Source: Flavobacterium granuli
GTDB taxonomy: Bacteria > Bacteroidota > Bacteroidia > Flavobacteriales > Flavobacteriaceae
DNA length: 64,000 nt
Direction: 5' to 3'
Assembly: GCF_900129705.1 (NCBI RefSeq)
Contig: NZ_FQWO01000003.1
Location: 124,001 to 188,000 of the forward strand
Shown: positions 1 through 8,529 of the stretch, one piece after another
Layout of the letters: each line of letters opens with the position of its first letter
Numbering within the stretch: position 1 is the first letter of the stretch
Notes under the pieces: generated by a model
Database searches by the model: none
Told to the model about the DNA's origin: nothing
Seen by the model: only the letters and a program-made list of their open reading frames with translations
Translations under genes and position numbers: made by a program

Positions 1-2
1 CT

Positions 3-674
3 CTAGCCAAAACCATGACTATTACAAATGCTATAAATGTCGATTGGGAAGATATTACCCATGACAAGGAAGGGAACTTGTATATAGGTGATTTTGGAAA
101 TAATGAAAATACGAGAAAGGATTTGTGTATTTATAAAATCGATACATCAGGATTAAAAAATGACAGTACTGCTTCAACCTCTAAAATCTCCTTTGCCTAT
201 CCGGAACAAAAAGATTTTCCGCCTAAAAAGAAAGAATTATTTTATGATGTAGAAGGTTTTTTTGAGTTCAAAAACAATTTTTATTTGTTTACCAAAAACA
301 GAAGTAAAGGATTTGATGGCACCACTTTTCTATACAAAGTCCCTAATAGTGCAGGTTTTCATCAAGCGCAGCTAGTAGGCAAGTTTAAAACATGTGGTGA
401 CTACAATCATTGTGTGATTACAAGCGCCGCCATAAGTCCTGATGGATTAAAAGTTGTAATCTTGAGTCATGATAAAATTTGGTTATTCGAAAATTTTAAA
501 GCTGATAATTTCTTGAGTGGAACAAAAACCGTATTTGATTTGAATCATTTTTCCCAAAAAGAAGCCATTTGTTTTAAGGACAATGATGTAGTACTTATTG
601 CCGATGAAAAAACTAAAAAAATAGGAGGGAAGGTTTATGGGGTTAGCATCAAAAAACTAAAATCCAAATCCTAG
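3..674 (+). CDS. Propeller-like conserved hypothetical protein, 5' truncated by window edge
   Basis: The reading frame is open to the first base of the window, so the protein almost certainly begins upstream; the first in-frame ATG is at 15. The visible part starts with a WEDI motif followed by GNLYIGDFGNN, and later has an AAISPDG strand-turn. Such repeats are typical of beta-propeller proteins of Bacteroidota whose function is unknown to me. No membrane segment is visible in the fragment. Its 3' end overlaps the convergent phosphoesterase gene by 18 nt. A family-level beta-propeller assignment is inference; I do not recognise a specific enzyme. Confidence 0.7.
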   Translation, partial: LAKTMTITNAINVDWEDITHDKEGNLYIGDFGNNENTRKDLCIYKIDTSGLKNDSTASTSKISFAYPEQKDFPPKKKELFYDVEGFFEFKNNFYLFTKNRSKGFDGTTFLYKVPNSAGFHQAQLVGKFKTCGDYNHCVITSAAISPDGLKVVILSHDKIWLFENFKADNFLSGTKTVFDLNHFSQKEAICFKDNDVVLIADEKTKKIGGKVYGVSIKKLKSKS

Positions 675-3600
675 ACCAAAACTAATTCTTGCCTCTTCAT
701 CAACGCTTTTGAAATAGGTGAGTCGGGCTGTAATCACATTCAAACCATTGAGCCAGAGTCCGCCGCCAATGGATTGATGCCATTTGCTAGAATCTTCGCC
801 TTGAGCCCAAACTCTTCCATAGTCAAAACCGCCTAAAACGCCATAGGACATAGGTAGTAAACTTCGTTTTATTTTCCCCAAATTCCATCGCAAATCACTG
901 CTTTGATAAAATGATTTATTGCCTAAAAAACGTTCGTTTCTATATCCTCGCAAATCATAATCACCGCCTAAAGTAGCCCCTTGATAAAACTCAAAATTGT
1001 TGTTTAATAATGTTTTTGCTTTTAGAATAGTAGCCAAAACTACTTTACCGGCCGGATCAATTTTATGATTAAAATTAAGTTTGCCTTCTAATGACGGAAA
1101 ATTTCTTTTGCTGTCATGTAGATCCATTTTCCAACTTCCGGCTATAGAAAAACCCATTCCCATGGTGGGAAGAGAGGCAACATCATAATTCTCAAAACTA
1201 TATTTTACTGTCGCTCCGGCAAATTGACGGTTTTGAAAAATAGTTTGATTGATTGTTGAAGGAAGGCTTATAAAGCGATTCTCTGTAGCTTCTACTTTTA
1301 TGTTCTCAAAGGAGGTTGCAATGTGAATTTCGCTTCCAGATGCTCCCACTTTTTTAATTGATGGAGCCACTTTTAGCATTTGGATGCGCACTCGATTGTA
1401 ATCCATACCCTCAAGCTCATCATTATTGATAGTTTCATTACCTGAACCAAAATAATTAATGGTGAAATTAGGACTCGTAATTTGTGTTTCTAAATCTAAA
1501 TCCCATTTCTTAATTAATTTGGGTAAATGCGCGTTGTATATAAATTCGTACCCATTAGTTGCAAAAAAGTAATTAGCAAGCAAATGATGCTTTTGAGTGT
1601 ATGGATTTTGATTGAATTTATTTATAGTATAGCTTGCGGTAAAACCTAATTTCACACCATTATCAGGATTGTAACCACCGGAAGGCAGGCCTGAAAAAGC
1701 ATTGTATTTTGGTTTTTCATAATCGTAAAGATTAGTTTCATAGTTGTCAGTCAATATAGTTTTGGTTTTTTTATCCACTGCATAGGAATTTGCTTTAGAC
1801 TTGAAATCATAAATTTTTACTTTATGACCATTTTCAATAGTATAAGAATCGTTATTTTGTCCGCCAATTAAACGAATTCGGATTGCTGATTTTTCGTTTC
1901 CTTTTATTTCAAAAATATCCTCATCATCTAGGCCGTAAATCCAAATGTTTTTGGTCTTTGGACTTGAATATTCTGTGGTGTATTGTAATTCATCGCCTTC
2001 CTTTTTCAGTCGATAAACTTCAATTTCAAGCTGTTTTTTAGCTTTGCGGTTGATTATAAATTTGTCTTTTTTATCAGTTCCTACAATTAGTACTGTTCTT
2101 TGTAAAACAGCATAATACTCAGAAGCATATTTTTGGAGTTGTTCTCTTCTCGCTTTTAGTTTGTGTTTAATACTCTCGATTGTTTCATCTTGGACTTCTT
2201 TGGGTAAATTATTAAAAGCGCTATCTATAGCATCATCCGAAAGATTTTCTTGAATGTATTCGGCCTGCGTTATCCATTCTTTTTCAGTAGCAGTTTTAAG
2301 AAATACAAGATCTAAAGGATAAGGTTCGCGATTTAACCATTTTACATTTTTTATGTCTTCCTTAAAGGTTTGCATGTGACGCAAGGCGGGCATGTTCATC
2401 AACAAGGAAAGTAGAGTTCCATCATATTTTGTAAAGGCTTGGTCTCTATCGCGAGGAATTGGTTTGTAAATTATTTTTCCGCCTTCTTCATATTCTCCCC
2501 ATCGCCACTGATCTTGATGTCTGTCCCAGTCGCCAATGAGCATGTCAAATAATCGGGCTTTGATATAAGCGTTTTCATCTACAGTATATTTTTCATCCTT
2601 ATTTAGATTTTTTAATAAATCAGTGGTGCTAATAATTGTATTGGGTTTTCCAAAACTTTTTACTTCCTTTTGGCTATCTGTAGGTCTTTCTTCGACCATG
2701 TATAATTCATCACCAAAATCGGCATTAAAATCCTTCAAGGTTTTATGTTTTGGGATGTAGTACAGTTTCGGATTGGTATGAGAAACACCAATTTTTTCTG
2801 CTAGATTGCCTACCGCAAATGGAGTGTAAGGATGCGATGTGGTATAGAAATCAAATAAAAAATTTTCGGCAACGGTGTTTTTAAATTCGGTTGCTACATA
2901 TTGGTCTTTGAACGCCACTGCTTGCAAGAAATTAGAGGCACTTTTTTTCATGGCACGCATGACATATTCTTTACCGTTTTTATCAACAATTTGCAACGAT
3001 TTAGATTGATGACCACCACCGGCTCTTTTGGGTTTTAAGCCCCCAAAAAGAGTGTCTATTGTTGCCGTTTGAGTTTCTATGGGCAGGCTGTAATATTTTC
3101 TGTAATGTTCCCCAAATAAGAATTTATAAAACCAGTTTTTCTCCGTTTGTTTTTTCGTGTAAATGGATGTAGTTGTAGTTTTAGCAAATGAGGTTGGGAG
3201 TGTATCTGTATCGTTTTTTTTCGAATTTAATATCGTATGTTCAAACAACAGCTTTTCGCTATTGTTTTCATTGCCGTAAAAAAATAGTTTTGCGCTACCA
3301 TTTTCATAAATAGCCAACTTAGCATATCCATTTTTACCATAGGAGAAATCATTTGGAAATAGAGCTTTCGCAGCTTCTGATTTTGAACCGGCGCCGCTTA
3401 TAATTTGTCTGATATTGTCTTTTTCAATGTATTGTAAGTTATGGTCATGACCCGAAACTACAATAACATTGTCGCGGCTTTGTAAAAGTGTTTTTAGTCG
3501 TTTTGTGAAAAGAGTATATTGTTTGTTTTGAAGGTCTTGCGGGCTTATTCCGGATGTTTTTCGAAGTAAATTGATAAAAGAACCCAATACCGGAAGAGGG

Positions 3601-4388
3601 ATTTTTTGCTCTAGCGGAAAAAGTTGTTTTTCTAATGAGAACTGTCCTCCATGTGTCCCGTTACTCATTAGCGGATGATGCACTGCCAAGATAATAGTTT
3701 TGTCTTGGTTTTTATTCAAAAGACTTTCCAATTCATCAAAGAAAGCGGCTCTGCTCTTGATGTCACAATTGTCATTTATAGTGGGATTCTTGTCCCAATC
3801 TTCCAAAAACCATTGGCTGTCTATTGTGATTAAGCAGGTGTTTTCATCTATTTTTAAATCGTCTATACCACAATTTTTGCGAGGTAAAAAGGCTTTTTTG
3901 TCCGCTAGATAATCCGTTACAAATTTAGCTTGTCGTTCTAAACCTTTGATGCCATTGTACCAATCATGGTTGCCGGGAATAAAAATGGTTTTACCTTTGT
4001 AATTTTCGGATAGTTTGAGTTGATTCTTTAATTTTTCTTCGGCCAATAGTAATTTGTCCGGATCATCGGTGCTGGGAAAACCTTTGGGATAAATGTTATC
4101 ACCTAGAAATAATAGGGTAGTTTTTTGGCTTGCTTTTTTTAGTTGATCATGAAGTAAACTCATGGTTTGCTGAGCTTTGATCTCGTCAGCATTACCGGCG
4201 TCACCAATTAAAAAAAAAGTATGTACAATTTTAGAGGTATCAACGGCGTTTTGAGCTATCGGATTTTTGATATTCTTGCCAAATTGCGCTGTATGGGTGG
4301 CGCAGGATTGAATCAAAATCCCTAGTATGACTAAAAGTAATGAAGTTTTATTCGAAAGAATAAAACGATTATCCAAAAACAATTTCAT
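657..4388 (-). CDS. Metallophosphoesterase lipoprotein with kinase-like middle region and outer-membrane barrel
   Basis: A 1243-residue protein. The N-terminus is a lipoprotein signal peptide (hydrophobic stretch, then SC with Cys29). Residues about 55-390 are a calcineurin-like phosphoesterase: GDAGN, GDNIYP, GNHDWYNG, an HHP motif and SGHDHN supply the usual two-metal ligands. Residues about 455-700 do not belong to that fold. They carry GKEYVMRAMKK (Lys481/482), MVEERP, LIGDWDRHQDQW (Asp622, His624) and PRDRDQAF (Asp647/649), which resemble the Lys, hinge, catalytic loop and metal-binding Asp of atypical kinases. From about 900 to the end the sequence alternates like beta strands and finishes in Phe (GLGFGF), as outer-membrane barrels do. 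The gene is divergent from the HD-effector gene, 19 nt away. Phosphoesterase and barrel are clear; the kinase reading is inference. Confidence 0.85.
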   Translation of the reverse strand: MKLFLDNRFILSNKTSLLLVILGILIQSCATHTAQFGKNIKNPIAQNAVDTSKIVHTFFLIGDAGNADEIKAQQTMSLLHDQLKKASQKTTLLFLGDNIYPKGFPSTDDPDKLLLAEEKLKNQLKLSENYKGKTIFIPGNHDWYNGIKGLERQAKFVTDYLADKKAFLPRKNCGIDDLKIDENTCLITIDSQWFLEDWDKNPTINDNCDIKSRAAFFDELESLLNKNQDKTIILAVHHPLMSNGTHGGQFSLEKQLFPLEQKIPLPVLGSFINLLRKTSGISPQDLQNKQYTLFTKRLKTLLQSRDNVIVVSGHDHNLQYIEKDNIRQIISGAGSKSEAAKALFPNDFSYGKNGYAKLAIYENGSAKLFFYGNENNSEKLLFEHTILNSKKNDTDTLPTSFAKTTTTSIYTKKQTEKNWFYKFLFGEHYRKYYSLPIETQTATIDTLFGGLKPKRAGGGHQSKSLQIVDKNGKEYVMRAMKKSASNFLQAVAFKDQYVATEFKNTVAENFLFDFYTTSHPYTPFAVGNLAEKIGVSHTNPKLYYIPKHKTLKDFNADFGDELYMVEERPTDSQKEVKSFGKPNTIISTTDLLKNLNKDEKYTVDENAYIKARLFDMLIGDWDRHQDQWRWGEYEEGGKIIYKPIPRDRDQAFTKYDGTLLSLLMNMPALRHMQTFKEDIKNVKWLNREPYPLDLVFLKTATEKEWITQAEYIQENLSDDAIDSAFNNLPKEVQDETIESIKHKLKARREQLQKYASEYYAVLQRTVLIVGTDKKDKFIINRKAKKQLEIEVYRLKKEGDELQYTTEYSSPKTKNIWIYGLDDEDIFEIKGNEKSAIRIRLIGGQNNDSYTIENGHKVKIYDFKSKANSYAVDKKTKTILTDNYETNLYDYEKPKYNAFSGLPSGGYNPDNGVKLGFTASYTINKFNQNPYTQKHHLLANYFFATNGYEFIYNAHLPKLIKKWDLDLETQITSPNFTINYFGSGNETINNDELEGMDYNRVRIQMLKVAPSIKKVGASGSEIHIATSFENIKVEATENRFISLPSTINQTIFQNRQFAGATVKYSFENYDVASLPTMGMGFSIAGSWKMDLHDSKRNFPSLEGKLNFNHKIDPAGKVVLATILKAKTLLNNNFEFYQGATLGGDYDLRGYRNERFLGNKSFYQSSDLRWNLGKIKRSLLPMSYGVLGGFDYGRVWAQGEDSSKWHQSIGGGLWLNGLNVITARLTYFKSVDEEARISFGLGFGF

Positions 4389-4407
4389 AATTTAGTAGTA
4401 TAAAAAT

Positions 4408-5586
4408 ATGTTTATGACTCTTTTAAATGAAGCCGAAGAATTTGTTAGTAAATTATTCAAAGATAAGCTTTCTACTTTATTTACCTACCATAATTTTAAC
4501 CATACCCTTGGTGTTGTAGCAGCAGTAGATCAAATTGCTGAGGCTGAAAATATTAATTTTTCTGATAAAGAGATTTTGCTAGTGGCCGCTTGGTTTCACG
4601 ATACGGGCTATACAAAAGGCTGTAGCAATCATGAGGATTCTAGTATTGCGATTGTATCTGATTTTTTGAAGCAAAGAGAGAAATCTTCAGATTATATTGC
4701 CAAGGTTTGTAATTTGATAAATGCTACCCGATATGATTATGAACCTCAAACACTTTTTGAAAAAATAATTAAAGACGCTGATTGTTTTCATTTGGGAAGT
4801 GAAGAATATTTATCTTCCTGTGAATCTTTGAGAATAGAATGGAAAAATCTAGATCAAAAATGCTTTTCAGATAACGATTGGGTCGTTGAAAATTCAGATT
4901 TTCTAATTAACAGACATCATTTTTACACGGATTTTGCCTTGCAGCATTGGCAATCGATAAAAGAAAAAAACATAGAAAGTATTCAAAATAAGCTAAAAAA
5001 GATGGAAGTTAAAAAAGAGAAGGAAAATAAGAAAAGGGAGCGAGGAGAAAAACCGGATCGTGGGATAGAAACTTTATTTAGAGTAACTCTAGGAAATCAC
5101 ACCCGTTTGAGCGGTATTGCAGATAGTAAAGCTAATATTTTACTTTCGGTAAATGCAATTATTATTTCAATTGCGCTATCCACTTTAATTCCAAAATTAG
5201 ACAGCCCTAGAAACAGTCATCTGATGATTCCTACTTTTATTATGCTGATTTCGAGTGTTGTTACTATAATTTTTGCAATTCTTTCGACACGACCAAAAGT
5301 TACCAAAGGTGTTTTTGACCGTCAAGATATTGAAGAAAGAAAAGTGAATTTACTTTTCTTTGGTAATTTTTATAAAATGCCGTTGGATGAATACCAATGG
5401 GCTATGAATGAGATGATGAAAGACAGAGAATACCTTTATAATTCAATGATAAAAGACCTGTATTTTTTAGGATTAGTTTTGGAAAAAAAATACAGATTAC
5501 TGCGAATAGCCTATAATTTATTTATGATCGGGATTGTTTTATCAGTTGTAGCTTTTGTTATTGCTTTCAAAATGATTGGGGCTTAA
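4408..5586 (+). CDS. HD-domain protein fused to Pycsar-effector-type (PycTM/DUF5706) membrane domain
   Basis: Residues about 20-190 are an HD phosphohydrolase domain with His32, His64-Asp65 (WFHDTGY) and a later Asp in KDADCFHLG, so the metal site looks intact. A charged Lys/Glu linker (about 195-215) leads to a C-terminal module with LGNHTRLSGIADSKANILL and three predicted membrane segments (about 244-264, 271-295, 366-391). That module matches my knowledge of the PycTM effector family of anti-phage Pycsar systems (formerly DUF5706). In characterised Pycsar, a pyrimidine cyclase makes cCMP or cUMP that triggers such a membrane effector; here an HD domain replaces the nucleotide-sensing domain and no cyclase is adjacent. 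The start could also be Met3 (4414). The gene overlaps the convergent GAF gene by 4 nt. Domain calls are fairly firm; a defence role is inference. Confidence 0.85.
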   Translation: MFMTLLNEAEEFVSKLFKDKLSTLFTYHNFNHTLGVVAAVDQIAEAENINFSDKEILLVAAWFHDTGYTKGCSNHEDSSIAIVSDFLKQREKSSDYIAKVCNLINATRYDYEPQTLFEKIIKDADCFHLGSEEYLSSCESLRIEWKNLDQKCFSDNDWVVENSDFLINRHHFYTDFALQHWQSIKEKNIESIQNKLKKMEVKKEKENKKRERGEKPDRGIETLFRVTLGNHTRLSGIADSKANILLSVNAIIISIALSTLIPKLDSPRNSHLMIPTFIMLISSVVTIIFAILSTRPKVTKGVFDRQDIEERKVNLLFFGNFYKMPLDEYQWAMNEMMKDREYLYNSMIKDLYFLGLVLEKKYRLLRIAYNLFMIGIVLSVVAFVIAFKMIGA

Positions 5587-7949
5587 TTTAATTCGTCCAG
5601 TAAATCCTGATAGGAGTAGTTTTTAAGGTTTACTCGATCATCATTTTTAACTTTTACTCTTATGGCTTTTAAACCGGAAACGCCCTGTAATTCTTCGACT
5701 TCAAATTGTTCTATTGTTGGCTCTAATATCTTTTTAAATTGTAGAAATTTGATATAATTCAAATATTCTGTTTTTTCGGCATTATGGGAATAGACGATTG
5801 TAATTTTCTCTTTCTCTGTAATACGCTCTTTGGTTCCTTTGATATTAGCTTTATCAATCCTTTTTTTGACCACTTCGTAGCGCGCGTTGTAGGTTCCGTC
5901 GATATCAAAACGTTTTTCATCCATTCTAAATCGGATGGAAATAGGGGAGCTAAATACTAAAATTAAAGAAGTGACATCTAATACGTAAGGCAAAGATGAT
6001 TTGAGTTGATGGTGCTTCAATTCCATTTCACACAATGTTTGTAATTGCCACAGTCTCAAATTGTGAAGATACATAGTATCAAATGCTTTTGTTGGAGTTA
6101 TGGAAGCTCCAATATATAGGTTGTGTTCCACGCCATCTGTCTTGAATCTTTCAAAATAGTGTGGGTAAATATTTTGGGCTTCTATTTGCTTTTTGTCCAG
6201 AACAGCAGCTAATTTTTTATTGATTATAGATAAGGCATTATCGAACTTTTTTCTGGATTGGTAAAACAATCCTGTTTTTTCATCGAGACTCTCAAAATAT
6301 TTTTTTTCTAATAATTCACCATCAGAATTTGTCTTTGTATTTTTTAATATTGGGTGAATTTCATTTTCTATATACAGTTGAATTTGTTGTTCCGTATCAG
6401 CTTTCAGTGGGGATTCTAATTGTTTATGTAACGATTGTAATTCAAATTTTCGCTGTTCTAATAATATCAAATTTGCATTTGAATTTTGGTTTTTAAAAAT
6501 TTGCAGTAGCATATTCAACTGATTTTTTAAATCTTCTTTTACGGTTTCATTTCTATGATCGGATGAACCTTTGATGTCTATTTGTCCATATAAAGGATAG
6601 ACTTCTTTGAAGACGATTTCTTTGAAAATATAATCTTTGTTTGGATTACTGGTTTGAAAGTATTTTAAGGCTTCTTTTTTAAATTTCCAGTATACACTTG
6701 GATGAATGGAGGTGTATTCTCTTTGGATAACGGCTTCCACTTTATTTTGCATATCCGTATTATAGCGTTCCATGGTATCAATTAAAAAAGGAAGCACTAA
6801 ATCAAGCTTGCTGGCATTGATGCTATTAAGTTCTCTTGGACTTGATGATACTAATTCTAATACGCCCAAAATAATACCGTTACTTATGATGGGAGCAAAG
6901 ATACAACTGTGTACGTTTTGTTCTAATAAGTGTTTTGCAAATCTTTCATTTCCAGATACTAAGGCGAATTTTTCAACATTTGAAATAATTAATGGTTTTT
7001 GGTTTTTCAAAATATTCTCAATAAAACAACCCAGCAAAGTGCTTTTACAATCAACTTCTTCTTCAATAGGAAGAATAAAGCTATTGATACTGTGGTCGCT
7101 AAAACTTGGTTTTACAAATTTTTCTTCTTCTTCATTGTAGAAAACTAGACCAATCCTTAAATCGGCTATTTTAAAGATGGAACGAAAAATAGACTCGAAA
7201 TTCTCATAAAAGGTTATCGGTTCTTTATCGGGTTTTAAAAGATTACCTTTTAGTTTAGAAATTGCGCTTTCAGTAGTAGAATCGAAAAGAATAAGGATGC
7301 CAAAACCTTTTAAAATCCAACTTTCTACAGGGAATTTTTCTTTCCAGAGCGCTATGTTATCATAATTATCCATCAATAAATCGATGTCGTCTTGAGAGAT
7401 TTCGGGAGCTTTTTTAGTAGGTATGATTTCTATAAAATCCCCATTATACAAAATGCGGTATTGATTCATTATGCCCTCTTTATTTGGGATATCGTAAAAT
7501 AAAGGCTTGCTGAAATCAATTTTTTGACCATAAAATTCATTAAGAATTAGCGTGCAACTCATTATATAAAAGTGATGCTCATCAAAATCTCGGATAGCCA
7601 TGTCAAATTGAGAGCCCGCATTGTTTATTATTTTTTTGAATCGATCGCTATAATTAAAAGTAAAGTTTTGAAAAGGTATCGTAACTGCCTTTATCTCATT
7701 ATTTGTTAAAGCAGTAGGGAATAAATCAGCTAAGAGATGCTTGATTAAAGTTTCGTTTTCCGGAATCAAATTTAGGTTTTCAATTCCAGTCCTGAATTCG
7801 GGAAAAGGGGCTATTTCTGCCAGTAAAGCTTTGGCATAATTAGATCTGTAATCCACATCAGTCCCTGCGATTTGCTCTAATGTTTCAATTAGTTTGTGAA
7901 ACGAAATCAAGGTTTTAAATGGACTTTCTTTAAAAAAATTGGTTGTCAT
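5583..7949 (-). CDS. GAF domain-containing protein, function unknown
   Basis: A 788-residue soluble protein without signal peptide or membrane segment. Residues about 230-395 read as a GAF sensor domain, with HSCIFAPIISNGIILGVLEL as its core strands. The long N-terminal helical region and the C-terminal half (about 400-788, helical with a possible coiled coil near residues 500-540) match nothing I recognise. No cyclase, kinase or EAL/GGDEF catalytic motif is visible, so it is more likely a ligand-binding regulator than an enzyme. A TAAATTTG -7 box lies 23 nt upstream of the start, supporting this ATG. Its 3' end overlaps the HD-effector gene by 4 nt in convergent orientation. Confidence 0.8.
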   Translation of the reverse strand: MTTNFFKESPFKTLISFHKLIETLEQIAGTDVDYRSNYAKALLAEIAPFPEFRTGIENLNLIPENETLIKHLLADLFPTALTNNEIKAVTIPFQNFTFNYSDRFKKIINNAGSQFDMAIRDFDEHHFYIMSCTLILNEFYGQKIDFSKPLFYDIPNKEGIMNQYRILYNGDFIEIIPTKKAPEISQDDIDLLMDNYDNIALWKEKFPVESWILKGFGILILFDSTTESAISKLKGNLLKPDKEPITFYENFESIFRSIFKIADLRIGLVFYNEEEEKFVKPSFSDHSINSFILPIEEEVDCKSTLLGCFIENILKNQKPLIISNVEKFALVSGNERFAKHLLEQNVHSCIFAPIISNGIILGVLELVSSSPRELNSINASKLDLVLPFLIDTMERYNTDMQNKVEAVIQREYTSIHPSVYWKFKKEALKYFQTSNPNKDYIFKEIVFKEVYPLYGQIDIKGSSDHRNETVKEDLKNQLNMLLQIFKNQNSNANLILLEQRKFELQSLHKQLESPLKADTEQQIQLYIENEIHPILKNTKTNSDGELLEKKYFESLDEKTGLFYQSRKKFDNALSIINKKLAAVLDKKQIEAQNIYPHYFERFKTDGVEHNLYIGASITPTKAFDTMYLHNLRLWQLQTLCEMELKHHQLKSSLPYVLDVTSLILVFSSPISIRFRMDEKRFDIDGTYNARYEVVKKRIDKANIKGTKERITEKEKITIVYSHNAEKTEYLNYIKFLQFKKILEPTIEQFEVEELQGVSGLKAIRVKVKNDDRVNLKNYSYQDLLDELN

Positions 7950-7971
7950 CTTTTTTGCTTTACCGGAAAAG

Positions 7972-7979
7972 CAAATTTA
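7972..7979 (-). promoter_or_regulatory. -7 promoter element of the GAF gene
   Basis: Reads TAAATTTG on the minus strand, a perfect TAnnTTTG Bacteroidota -7 box, giving a leader of about 20 nt. The leader can form a small hairpin (TTGCTTT/AAAGCAA). No clear -33 TTG was assigned. Confidence 0.5.
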
Positions 7980-8085
7980 CGAAATAAATGAGTAATCTGA
8001 GAGATCCCCATTAATAGTTCTTCAGGAAGAATAGGACAATATAACAAATTAGTTAAAATGATTCTAGATTTTGGAGTCAATCAAC

Positions 8086-8328
8086 TCAAACAATATGAAA
8101 CTTTTTTTTATTGAAACGAATTAATGTTTCATTAATTTCTTTTAGTTCTGGAGTAAGAAACATTTTTCGACCTTTGTCATCATTTGTTAATTCTAAATGA
8201 CAAACGGTACATTCAAATTCCTTGAAATGATTTGTGATATTTCTAGTAACAATAAATTTATGTCCCAGTAGCGAACATAAAATTTTGCGATGAAGTATTT
8301 TTTCCTTGATTTCAATAGTCGTTATCAT
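8086..8328 (-). CDS. Small hypothetical protein with a CxxC zinc-ribbon-like pattern
   Basis: An 80-residue basic protein. A Cys-x4-His pair (CSLLGHKF) and a C-terminal CTVC pair are spaced like a small treble-clef or zinc-ribbon; similar patterns occur in short DUF1660-type proteins, but I cannot assign a family. No signal peptide. It stands alone between the GAF gene and the YejK-like gene with AT-rich sequence on both sides and no clear -7 box upstream. The metal-binding idea rests only on the cysteine and histidine spacing. Probably a real gene but a short one. Confidence 0.5.
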   Translation of the reverse strand: MITTIEIKEKILHRKILCSLLGHKFIVTRNITNHFKEFECTVCHLELTNDDKGRKMFLTPELKEINETLIRFNKKKFHIV

Positions 8329-8470
8329 TTTACTTCTGATTTTGAGGTGTTTAAACTTAAAAAAAATCAGTTGAAAAGTAAAATTTAATCGTTAAAAGAC
8401 AATAATTTTAAATTTATTTAAATAAAAACTTACAAATAGGTATACGAAATTTTCTTTTTATTGTTATTAG

Positions 8471-8509
8471 CCAAGAAAAAACCCTCAATTGATTTTACAA
8501 TTGAGGGTT
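8471..8509 (-). terminator. Rho-independent terminator of the YejK-like gene
   Basis: A perfect 12-bp stem (8480-8491 with 8498-8509, AACCCTCAATTG and complement) with a 6-nt loop. On the minus strand it is followed by a run of T (8476-8480), 21 nt after the stop codon of the gene at 8530. Confidence 0.85.
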
Positions 8510-8529
8510 GGTGATTTTGTGATTTTCTT

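Noticed and set aside
4408-7949. Complete Pycsar system (cyclase plus effector) at this locus
   Set aside because: The neighbour is a GAF protein without cyclase motifs, and no uridylate/cytidylate cyclase is visible in the window; only the effector-type domain is present.
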